Positions 1-8,461 of a DNA stretch of 52,296 bases are shown here, piece by piece (the first letter of the stretch is position 1; every line of letters starts with the position of its first letter). Made by a program: the position numbers and the translations under genes. The stretch spans positions 1 through 52,296 of the forward strand of contig CAILLX010000115.1 of assembly GCA_903835185.1 (NCBI GenBank). Direction: 5' to 3'. The notes under the pieces are model-generated. The model was not told where the DNA came from. It ran no database searches and saw only the letters and a list, made by a program, of their open reading frames with translations. Origin of the DNA: an uncultured bacterium (lineage in GTDB: Bacteria > Cyanobacteriota > Vampirovibrionia > Obscuribacterales > Obscuribacteraceae).

Positions 1-66
1 CAGCTGCTCCATTTGTTTTGCGTCAACCTTGACGCGGCTCTTAGATCCAGACGATGATTTACTCAT
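1..66 (-). CDS. N-terminal fragment of an unidentified protein (cut by window edge)
   Basis: Reading leftward, an ATG at 66 opens a frame that runs off the window after 22 codons (MSKSSSGSKSRVKVDAKQME, then QL). A strong Shine-Dalgarno GGAGGT lies at 76-71, four bases before the ATG, so the start is credible. The visible part is Ser/Lys rich and hydrophilic, with no signal peptide. Too little is present to name a family. It lies downstream of the permease gene on the same strand, with about 123 bases between the permease stop and this ATG. Confidence 0.6.
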   Translation of the reverse strand, partial: MSKSSSGSKSRVKVDAKQMEQL

Positions 67-189
67 GGTGACCTCCTTGTCACAGATTTGTACCTTTGCA
101 AGATCAAACCTACCCAGGCTTAATCCGCTTGGTCAGGGGGGCACCAACTAAATCAACGACAAAAGGGACAAGCTCGGCACTGCAGTGCG

Positions 190-1575
190 CTATGGCTGCT
201 CTACTGCCCGCTCTAGTTTGCTATGTCTGCGCCCGTACAAGAAGTAAGGCACTAGAGCCAAGGGCAGACCGATACAGTAAAGTTTAAGGACGAGCGGATT
301 GAGATTAAGAGCGAGGATGATACAGCCGGTAGCCCCAATTACTGGAACTATTGGATGCACCAGCTTCAGTCTTAGCGCACCTATGCAGACACATGTAAAG
401 GCTGCTAATGTGCCTAAGACCATCATGTCTGAGACATCTTCAAACGGTACCAGTCCAGCCATTAAAGCAACAACAATACCGTTGGCTATGATACCGAAAG
501 TCGGGCTGCCTTTGTGAGAACGTTGAAAAATTGGTGGTAAAAGCCCGTCTTCAGCCATATTACGGAAAATTCTTGGCCCGCCCATGGAAAGAACCAGGAG
601 CACGTTGAATATGCCGATAACGGCACCAGCTGCCACTAATTGCCCACACCAGGGTTCGCCTGAAGCAACCAGGAGATTAGCCAGAGGAGCGGAAGCTTCT
701 GTTCCTCTAAAAAGAGGATTAATCTTGCCGTCAATGAAAACTGGAGCCATGGCTGTGGCGATCGCCATAATTGCCACATAAAGGAAAGCGACAATACCGA
801 TACAAAGATAAGTGGAGAGCCTGATATCTTTCAAACTCTTAGACTCGCGGGCAAAAGTGTAGAGAGCATCAAAGCCGACATAAGGGAAAACAGCTATAGC
901 AGCTCCCTGTAAGACGCCGCTCCAGCCGGCAGGCATAAACGGGTGCCATAGTGCCGGCTTGATATGTCTTAATCCGACCGCCATGAAAATTGCTACCAGA
1001 GTGCATTTTAAGCAGACAAGCAGAAAGTTCAGCTTGGCTGATTTGCTCACTCCGCCAGCCAGGAGGATTACTGTCACTAAAAGGACAACAAATATGGCGA
1101 CTATATTAATGCCAAAGTGAAACTGGGCGCCGTCGCGAATAGGCCCCATGAGGAAGGAGGGAAGATGGTAGTTGATTGCCGTTTTCAGATATTGGCTCCA
1201 GCCTATAGCTACTGCCGATGCTCCAAAGCTGTAGGCGAGAAAAAGTCCGAAAGCTACCACCCAGGCAAATATCTCACCTATTGAATGATAAACATAGCTG
1301 TAGGCAGAGACTCCTTGTGGCACTCGCCTGGAGAAGCGCTCATAGCAAATGCCGACAAAAAGAAAGACAAAGCCGGTAATGACAAAGGAGAGGATGCCGG
1401 CCGGACCAGCTTTTTCAGCGATGCGTCCAGGCATGACAAATATGCCTGCCCCGATTGTGGCACCTATTCCTAGTGCTGTAAGCAAGATCCAGCCCAGATG
1501 TTTAGGAGTATTGTCTGTAGCGCCCTCCGCCGTAGGAGGTGTCCGCCTCATAAGAGATGTCAATTGATTGGCCAA
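190..1575 (-). CDS. APC-superfamily amino acid permease (cationic amino acid transporter type)
   Basis: A 461-residue integral membrane protein with about 12 hydrophobic segments along its whole length. The first segment carries the APC signature GIGATIGAGIFVMPG (about residues 36-50), whose unwound glycine stretch binds the substrate amine and carboxylate in this superfamily. Length and motif fit the CAT/YfnA branch of secondary amino acid transporters in the inner membrane; the exact substrate cannot be read from sequence. The longest frame starts with TTG at 1575. An ATG at 1551 (MRRTPPT) is an alternative that leaves all membrane segments intact. Neither start has a strong ribosome site; GGGTG lies just upstream of the TTG. 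The gene is divergent from the remnant at 1663. Confidence 0.9.
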   Translation of the reverse strand: MANQLTSLMRRTPPTAEGATDNTPKHLGWILLTALGIGATIGAGIFVMPGRIAEKAGPAGILSFVITGFVFLFVGICYERFSRRVPQGVSAYSYVYHSIGEIFAWVVAFGLFLAYSFGASAVAIGWSQYLKTAINYHLPSFLMGPIRDGAQFHFGINIVAIFVVLLVTVILLAGGVSKSAKLNFLLVCLKCTLVAIFMAVGLRHIKPALWHPFMPAGWSGVLQGAAIAVFPYVGFDALYTFARESKSLKDIRLSTYLCIGIVAFLYVAIMAIATAMAPVFIDGKINPLFRGTEASAPLANLLVASGEPWCGQLVAAGAVIGIFNVLLVLSMGGPRIFRNMAEDGLLPPIFQRSHKGSPTFGIIANGIVVALMAGLVPFEDVSDMMVLGTLAAFTCVCIGALRLKLVHPIVPVIGATGCIILALNLNPLVLKLYCIGLPLALVPYFLYGRRHSKLERAVEQP

Positions 1576-1662
1576 TCTGCACCCGCTTATATATTGAAGT
1601 AAAATTAGTCACAAGCTTAGAAATGCTAGCATAGCGTTACCCCTAGTTGAGAGTGATTTTTA

Positions 1663-1860
1663 ATGAAGGTGCAGAGAGCAGCTGTCGTCGGTGCTTGTGT
1701 TATGGGTAGCGGCATAGCTCGTGGGGGGAGCGCTGCAGGAGTTGAAGTCAAACTGATGGATCTTTCAGCTGAGCTAGTTGATTGCAGCTTGGCCGCTAGC
1801 AACCTGGTGCACTCTGGTGTGCACGACTTTTCGCAACTGTTGCAGGTGGTTGAGATTTAA
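1663..1860 (+). pseudogene. Remnant of a 3-hydroxyacyl-CoA dehydrogenase-like gene (N-terminal Rossmann piece)
   Basis: The 65-residue frame matches only the first beta-alpha-beta unit of the NAD-binding domain of 3-hydroxyacyl-CoA dehydrogenases (FadB/Hbd family). VVGACVMGSGIA stands where the family has GxGxMGxGIA, followed by AGVEVKLMDLSAE, the second strand ending in the acidic residue that binds the NAD ribose. The second glycine of the nucleotide loop is replaced by Cys. The frame stops after about 65 of the roughly 285 residues expected, and the continuation (substrate domain) is not found downstream, where the AI-2E family gene starts 22 bases later. I read it as a decayed gene fragment. 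A short functional peptide is possible but less likely. Confidence 0.6.
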
Positions 1861-1881
1861 GGGAGAAAGGAAGGAGAATCA

Positions 1882-2919
1882 ATGATCAGGTGGTTAGCTG
1901 TTTTTCTTTTAGTGATGTTTATCCTGGCGGTGCGTTCAGTTTTTCCGCCTTTTATTATCGGAGCGATTGTTGCTTACCTGCTCCTGCCAGCTGTGCGGTG
2001 GCTTGCTGAGACATGCAAGATGCACAAGGCGTTTGCTGTAGCAATTATCTATGTTACTGTCGCTGTCACCTGGGGAATCTTAGGTTGGCTTTTCCTGCCC
2101 ACCTTAATGGAACAGTTCAACCAGCTGGCGACACAACGGCACGAGATTATAGCTAAGCTTATTGTCCAGCTCAACAACAGCTTCAATATGAGCTTGAGAG
2201 TAGATGAGACTGTAGCTCAGGTAACCAGCAGCATGGAGGGAGCTTTTGGCAGACCATCCGAGATCGTGCATTTGGGTGGGCTGGTGTCACACTGGCTTCT
2301 TTCTCTGCTTGTTTGCATAGTTTCCTCAATCTACTTCATTGTCGACAGCAACAGAGTCGGTGATTTTTGTTTGCGTTTTGTGCCTCGCGAACGTCACCTT
2401 GTGGTCAAATCACTTTCAGCTGAGATGAATGTTCTTCTGGCAAAATATGTTCAAGGTCAACTGATTCTTATTGTTATCATGTCTATTCTTGCTTATGTGT
2501 TCCTGCACTTTATAGTCAATATGAAGTATGCGGCGGCTGTTGCCATCACTAGCGGTGTGCTTGAGATCATCCCTGTGCTCGGACCGATTGTGGCTACTAC
2601 TATTGCCACTATTGTCGGCTTTTTCAGCACAAACAATCCGATGATTGCTTTAGGTATTATCGGCTTTTACACTATTGCCCGTTGGTTAGAAGACTACTTT
2701 GTGGTGCCGAGGATAATTGGTCATGTTGTGCACCTGCATCCGCTCATCGTCATCTTTGCCGTTTTGTGTGGTGAGGTTATGGCTGGAGCACTGGGGATGT
2801 TAATAGCCATCCCGGTGGCTGCTTCCATTAAGGTCATTGTTGATTTTATCTACCCGCCTACGGCTGCTGTTCCTGTGCCGACCGCGCAGAAGTCAGATGA
2901 GGCGGCAGTGAACAGCTAA
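1882..2919 (+). CDS. AI-2E family transporter (PerM/YdiK-like membrane protein)
   Basis: 345 residues with a pair of N-terminal hydrophobic helices, a soluble loop at about 90-145 and a cluster of C-terminal membrane helices. The C-terminal part has the family pattern: EIIPVLGPIVATTIA, then RWLEDYFVVPRIIGHVVHLHP, then a Gly/Ala-rich GALGMLIAIPVAA segment. The family (UPF0118, PerM/TqsA) includes the E. coli AI-2 exporter TqsA and Na+/H+ antiporters, so the name does not prove autoinducer transport. The ATG at 1882 follows an excellent ribosome site, AAGGAAGGAGAATCA. It probably stands alone: about 285 bases without a gene separate it from gatC. Confidence 0.85.
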   Translation: MIRWLAVFLLVMFILAVRSVFPPFIIGAIVAYLLLPAVRWLAETCKMHKAFAVAIIYVTVAVTWGILGWLFLPTLMEQFNQLATQRHEIIAKLIVQLNNSFNMSLRVDETVAQVTSSMEGAFGRPSEIVHLGGLVSHWLLSLLVCIVSSIYFIVDSNRVGDFCLRFVPRERHLVVKSLSAEMNVLLAKYVQGQLILIVIMSILAYVFLHFIVNMKYAAAVAITSGVLEIIPVLGPIVATTIATIVGFFSTNNPMIALGIIGFYTIARWLEDYFVVPRIIGHVVHLHPLIVIFAVLCGEVMAGALGMLIAIPVAASIKVIVDFIYPPTAAVPVPTAQKSDEAAVNS

Positions 2920-3204
2920 GCGCCTATCAGTTTGTCAGGTCTGCGCTGCTGTGAGGCTAAATCGGTCACCAGTCGCCGGTGTCTGTACTTTCCACAGCAC
3001 TCCAGGCTGTTTCTTCAGTGTGTGTCAGAAAAGTATCTGCTTGTATATGCGCTGATTCTGACAACCTAGCGGCAGTTGGAAAGGCAATGTTTGGGCTAAA
3101 TTTTTGCTTCTGGTAGGTGGAAAGTGTGTTAACATGCCAGACAGAGTTAATTCATGCTGAAACCTGTTGTGCAAGATATACGGCAGGATATATAGGTTAA
3201 AGAC

Positions 3205-3489
3205 ATGATAAGCATAAAAGAGGTCGAGCATGTTGCCAAGCTGGCTCGACTGTCGCTAAACGATGAAGAGAAGTTGCTTTACACACAGCAGCTGGCTGCT
3301 ATTCTGGCTTATTTCGATGAGCTTAAGCAGGTTGACACCGCAGGTGTGGAGCCTCTTGCACACTCCTTGGCGATTGACTCGGTTATGCGTGCTGATGAAG
3401 TGATACCGCCGCCTGGCGCAGAACTGCTTCTCTCTGGTGCGCCTTGCCGTCAGGGCAGTTATTTCAGAGTTCCTAAGATAGCGGAGTAG
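3205..3489 (+). CDS. gatC: Asp-tRNA(Asn)/Glu-tRNA(Gln) amidotransferase subunit C
   Basis: 94 residues, the usual size of GatC. The N-terminus ISIKEVEHVAKLARLSLNDEE and the central IDSVMRADEV / VPKIAE tail are family hallmarks (typically VxHIAxLARLxLxxEE ... LRxDxV ... VPKVVE). GatC is the small subunit that tethers GatA to GatB in the GatCAB complex, which converts Glu-tRNA(Gln) or Asp-tRNA(Asn) to the amidated forms in the cytoplasm. Neither gatA nor gatB is adjacent, so the complex is encoded at dispersed loci here. A possible promoter precedes it (TTGTGC at 3167-3172, 16 bases, TATATA at 3189-3194), which would leave almost no leader. Confidence 0.93.
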   Translation: MISIKEVEHVAKLARLSLNDEEKLLYTQQLAAILAYFDELKQVDTAGVEPLAHSLAIDSVMRADEVIPPPGAELLLSGAPCRQGSYFRVPKIAE

Positions 3490-3573
3490 ATCCGGTAGAT
3501 GAGTTTTTGCAGCTGTGTAAATCTGGTCGGTTACGGCGACAATCACAGCGCCCCGGAGTGGGTTTCCTGCTTG

Positions 3574-3591
3574 AGCTGCTTGGGTGCAGCT
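3574..3591. terminator. Small hairpin between gatC and pyrG
   Basis: AGCTGC, a six-base loop TTGGGT, then GCAGCT: a perfect 6-bp stem. No T-run follows. A terminator role for gatC is possible but weakly supported. Confidence 0.25.
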
Positions 3592-3630
3592 GATGGCTTG
3601 TTAGCTTATAGTTGTATGCGGAGTTTGTAG

Positions 3631-5337
<1,707 letters not shown>

Positions 5338-5343
5338 ACCGAA

Positions 5344-5385
5344 AGGGGCGGATCATCCGCCAGCGGGCGCGTGCAACGCGCCCCT
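5344..5385. repeat. GC-rich double-hairpin element, copy A (pyrG/GGDEF junction)
   Basis: Two adjacent perfect hairpins: GGCGGAT-C-ATCCGCC at 5347-5361, and GGGCGCGT-GCA-ACGCGCCC at 5365-5383. Both are enclosed by AGGGGC (5344-5349) and GCCCCT (5380-5385). The same building blocks recur at 22941-22988 and, more diverged, at 40939-40956. All three sit between convergent gene ends, which suggests a REP-like mobile palindrome, a bidirectional terminator, or both. Confidence 0.6.
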
Positions 5386-5431
5386 GCGAAGCATTGGCCC
5401 AGCGCTGTGGCACTATTTTGGAATCTCACTA

Positions 5432-6121
5432 TTAGTGATCAGCTATGACCACTACATTGCAGCCTTTGTCTTTGGCTATATTGAGTGCATCACCTACAGC
5501 TTCGAGAAGTGCTTGCGGTTCGCTGCTGTGCTGAGGATAACTAGCTACAGCAATTGTTGCTGTAATCTTAATTGGTTTGCCTGAACGGCTGTCTGCAACT
5601 TCAAGCATAGCTACCCGTCTGCGTACTCGCTCAGCAACTACAGCGGCACCCTCGGCATCTGTCTCGTGCAGCACTGCCACCAGCTCTTCGCCCCCCCAGC
5701 GAGCAGGTACGTCAATTTCGCGTACTGAACTGCGTAAAATCTTGGCAATCTCGACCAGGACAGAATCGCCTACTTCATGTCCATATCGCAAGTTGATGTC
5801 GCGTAAGTGATCCACATCCACTAGCATGAGCGACAGTGAATACCCGAGGCGTACTGCTCTCTTTAATGAATGAGTAAAGTGTTCTTTAAAGACATGGCGG
5901 TTAGGTAGCCCTGTGAGCTCGTCTGTGCCCATCAACTCCTGCAGCCTTGCCTGATAGCTTGCTATCTGATGTCGGAGCTGATCAATCTCTCTGTCTTTTT
6001 CGCGGATTGTACGCTCTAGCTGGCTGCTATGAAGTTGCAGCGATTTGAGCTGTTGCTCTGTTTGTCTATGGAAACTCTGTCCATGGAATGTTTCTAGCAT
6101 TCGTGTCAAGTGAGCTTTCAT
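5432..6121 (-). CDS. Diguanylate cyclase (coiled-coil plus GGDEF domain)
   Basis: 229 residues from the ATG at 6121; a TTG at 6157 is a longer but less likely start. Residues about 20-65 form a charged heptad-rich helix (coiled coil, likely dimerising). A GGDEF domain of about 160 residues follows, from DELTGLPNRHVF. The active-site motif is GGEEL (about residues 143-147), a functional variant of GGDEF. RxxD (REID) lies exactly five residues before it, which is the product-inhibition I-site. The domain ends ATIAVASYP ... ALNIAKDKGCNVV, typical of active cyclases. It should make c-di-GMP from two GTP in the cytoplasm. There is no sensor domain, receiver or membrane segment, so the input must come through the coiled coil or a partner. 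Confidence 0.92.
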   Translation of the reverse strand: MKAHLTRMLETFHGQSFHRQTEQQLKSLQLHSSQLERTIREKDREIDQLRHQIASYQARLQELMGTDELTGLPNRHVFKEHFTHSLKRAVRLGYSLSLMLVDVDHLRDINLRYGHEVGDSVLVEIAKILRSSVREIDVPARWGGEELVAVLHETDAEGAAVVAERVRRRVAMLEVADSRSGKPIKITATIAVASYPQHSSEPQALLEAVGDALNIAKDKGCNVVVIADH

Positions 6122-6315
6122 TGCTACACCGCTAATCCATATTGAGAGTGTACGCAAGTGTGATCAAAGCTCTCTACCATAAACTAATACCGCTCCGCTG
6201 AAGCTGTTTGTCATTAAAGCAGGAATGCTGCTACAACTGCCTTGTATTATTGACTAGTTTATATTAGCTGCATTTAGGATTGAATGCCAGTTTTCATGGG
6301 GGGTAATCCCAAGGT

Positions 6316-7473
6316 TTAATTTACAGGTACCCGTGCAAGCTCGTGGCACTTGTACCTGTCCAAAAGGACCAGCCAGTATTTGTATTTTGGGCTGTCGACA
6401 GAGAATGTAATTGAGCCTTTCTGAACAGATTGCGGCTCCACCTTCTTGCTTGTGGCTGTTTGTCCGCGCATAACAAAAGGATAGTAGCGCTGGTCGTGAT
6501 CCGAAACTACTGCCAGGTCAAAAAAACTAATCTCTCTTTTAGTCTGGTTATTCATCTTCACTTCTACAGTTAAGAGGCGGGAGTGGGAATCACCAAAAGG
6601 ATCTTTACTGAAACGACTTGAGAGTACCTGCATCTGGAGATCTTTGAGATGCTCTTGCGGAGCCGGACGCAGAGCATCTGGATTAAAGCCTGGTAGTGTG
6701 AGCGGCTCTGAGATGGTTAAATGTGTCTGGTCGCCTGGATAAAGACAAGCTATGTTGCCTTTGCGCTTGAGAGCTCCAATTAACCCGAGCCCGGCTCCTA
6801 CTCCAGCGCCTACTCCGACCGAGATACCGTGAGTTGAGATGGCTACAGGTAAGCCGGTTAACTGTACAGATAAAATAGAGCCGACAAGCGCTCCTTTAGC
6901 TGTATAGGCTGTGTCGATTGCCACTACCTTGGCTACAGCTTTCAGTTGATTGTCAGCTGTTGAAAATTTTGCATTGAAAGGCAGCTCATACTGTCCGTCG
7001 GGTGAGACAAGCTTATCGAATTCGACGTCCAGATAACCGTCACGTCCAAGACGGCGTTGCCCTTTAATATCAGTAACCAGCCCGTGGATATACCAGCCGC
7101 TAGGAAGAAGTACGTGCTCGCCGTTCTTTAAGTCTGCTGCAACCCTGGCGTAGATCTCGTCCCCTTTTTGCATCACTTCTGAGTTTAAATTTCCCATGAG
7201 TGTAAGGTCGATGCGTGAACCTTTGGGAACTGTTTCTACAGATCCGCTGAGAAAAGGAGATTGAGTCTTGCTGACCTGTCCGTGAAGAAGATCTCCTCCG
7301 ACAGATCCTGTCAACTCGCGAGTGGTTGTGGCTTGAGTTGGAGCTGAGGTTTCTGTGGCGGTGCCGGATGTAATGGATGTTTTAGTGATTGCATCTGTCT
7401 GCCCGGCAGAGGCAGTTTGGACAGCCAAAGAGGCAGCAATTAATAATGAGATACTCTTTAAACGACAGGGCAT
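6316..7473 (-). CDS. Exported protein of unknown function, Gly-rich central segment
   Basis: 385 residues from the ATG at 7473, chosen because it gives a clean signal peptide (MPCRLKSISLLIAASLAVQTASAG). A longer non-ATG frame would run into the dnaJ-like gene. After a Thr/Ser-rich stretch comes a beta-rich region (SRIDLTLMGNL ... VLLPSGWYIHGLVTDIKGQ) that loosely recalls the C-terminal domain of VirB10/TrbI secretion proteins. A Gly/Val segment GISVGVGAGVGAGLGLIG follows, then a predicted extracellular C-terminal domain. I cannot assign a family with confidence; the VirB10 likeness is only an impression. It is transcribed with or after the DnaJ-TPR gene, whose stop is at 7562. Confidence 0.75.
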   Translation of the reverse strand: MPCRLKSISLLIAASLAVQTASAGQTDAITKTSITSGTATETSAPTQATTTRELTGSVGGDLLHGQVSKTQSPFLSGSVETVPKGSRIDLTLMGNLNSEVMQKGDEIYARVAADLKNGEHVLLPSGWYIHGLVTDIKGQRRLGRDGYLDVEFDKLVSPDGQYELPFNAKFSTADNQLKAVAKVVAIDTAYTAKGALVGSILSVQLTGLPVAISTHGISVGVGAGVGAGLGLIGALKRKGNIACLYPGDQTHLTISEPLTLPGFNPDALRPAPQEHLKDLQMQVLSSRFSKDPFGDSHSRLLTVEVKMNNQTKREISFFDLAVVSDHDQRYYPFVMRGQTATSKKVEPQSVQKGSITFSVDSPKYKYWLVLLDRYKCHELARVPVN

Positions 7474-7561
7474 ACGGGTCTGGCGCTGTCCTTGGACTGT
7501 GTGCTTAGGTCCGGCGTGGATGTCAGGTGATCGGCGCTTATAGTAACACAGTTTGTCAGCT

Positions 7562-8260
7562 CTAGTGTTTGCCCGGACCAGCAAACAGATCCTTAATCTG
7601 ATCTAGTAGCCCTTTCTTGCCGACTTTGCTGGTCCTGCCTGTATCTCGGTTGGCAGCTTTAATCTTAGCTTCCAGGTTACGGGCGTCTGGGTCTTTCGGG
7701 TTGAGCTTGAGTGCAGCCTGCACTTCTGTCATGGCGTAAGTGCGCCAGTTGCGTGCCAGATAGATTTCAGCCAACTTATTGTGGTAGCGCCCTTCACCAG
7801 GAACCAGTCTGATGGCTTCTTTTATAGCTGTCTCTGCCTCTTGATAGTTGCGCCGGCGGAAGTACTCATCAGCTCTGGAAAGGTGCTTGTCTGCCCACTT
7901 TCTGTTAATGTTTTCATCAAGTACAGGTTTGCTCTGGGTAGTGGCTGTTTGTGACTGGTCTGTCTGTGTGGGAGCGATATTTGTTGGCTCGGCGTTCCTG
8001 AGCAGGTGGCGTGCTTTGGCCAGCTGTCTGAATCGGTCGTACTCAGCACGGCGCTCCGACTCGCCAAGGACATAGTGAGCTTGTGTGACGCGCCTAAACT
8101 CTGCTTGAGCTGCTTGTTTGCCTGGTTCGTCGTTAGGGAACTTGTCTGGGTGCAGCTTCTTGGCTAATCGTAGATAAGCTTTGCGGATCTCCTCCGGAGC
8201 AGAATCTTCTTCCACCCCGAGAATTCCGTAATAATCCTCTTCAAATTCCAGCTCAGTCAT
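7562..8260 (-). CDS. J-domain protein with C-terminal TPR repeats
   Basis: 232 residues. The J domain occupies about residues 9-75, with DYYGILGVEEDSAPEEIRKAY and the essential His37-Pro38-Asp39 that triggers DnaK ATP hydrolysis. A charged linker (about 85-115) leads to at least two TPR units (about 118-190: RADEYFRRRNYQEAETAIKEAIRL, then YHNKLAEIYLARNWRTYAMTEVQAALKLNP). There is no Gly/Phe-rich or zinc region, so this is a class C (type III) co-chaperone, not DnaJ itself. It is divergent from clpB across about 200 bases, so the two chaperone genes could share stress regulation. The ATG at 8260 needs no adjustment. Confidence 0.92.
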   Translation of the reverse strand: MTELEFEEDYYGILGVEEDSAPEEIRKAYLRLAKKLHPDKFPNDEPGKQAAQAEFRRVTQAHYVLGESERRAEYDRFRQLAKARHLLRNAEPTNIAPTQTDQSQTATTQSKPVLDENINRKWADKHLSRADEYFRRRNYQEAETAIKEAIRLVPGEGRYHNKLAEIYLARNWRTYAMTEVQAALKLNPKDPDARNLEAKIKAANRDTGRTSKVGKKGLLDQIKDLFAGPGKH

Positions 8261-8388
8261 AGCTTCACAACACCGGTTGCCCCATAAACAAGCATCTGCA
8301 GCTCAGGCTTACCGATATAAACATCATAACTTAATTAGCGCCATCTGGCAGTTTTCTCTCCAGTAATACTCACGGTGGGAATAAAGAA

Positions 8389-8414
8389 TTGTGGAAAAAT
8401 TAGCTCTATATAAT
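8389..8414 (+). promoter_or_regulatory. Possible clpB promoter
   Basis: TTGTGG at 8389-8394 and TATAAT at 8409-8414. The -10 is perfect, but the 14-base spacer is short for a sigma-70 promoter. It is placed 48 bases before the clpB ATG. Confidence 0.35.
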
Positions 8415-8432
8415 TGACTCTGTCCATAATGT

Positions 8433-8459
8433 AATCACCCCTTAAGCTGTTTGGTGATT
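8433..8459 (+). promoter_or_regulatory. Inverted repeat directly before the clpB start codon
   Basis: AATCACC at 8433-8439 and GGTGATT at 8453-8459 form a perfect 7-bp inverted repeat with a 13-base loop. It ends two bases before the ATG at 8462. There is no Shine-Dalgarno in the usual place. The element could be an operator or an mRNA hairpin that hides the start region at low temperature. It does not match CIRCE (TTAGCACTC-N9-GAGTGCTAA). Confidence 0.4.
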
Positions 8460-8461
8460 GT

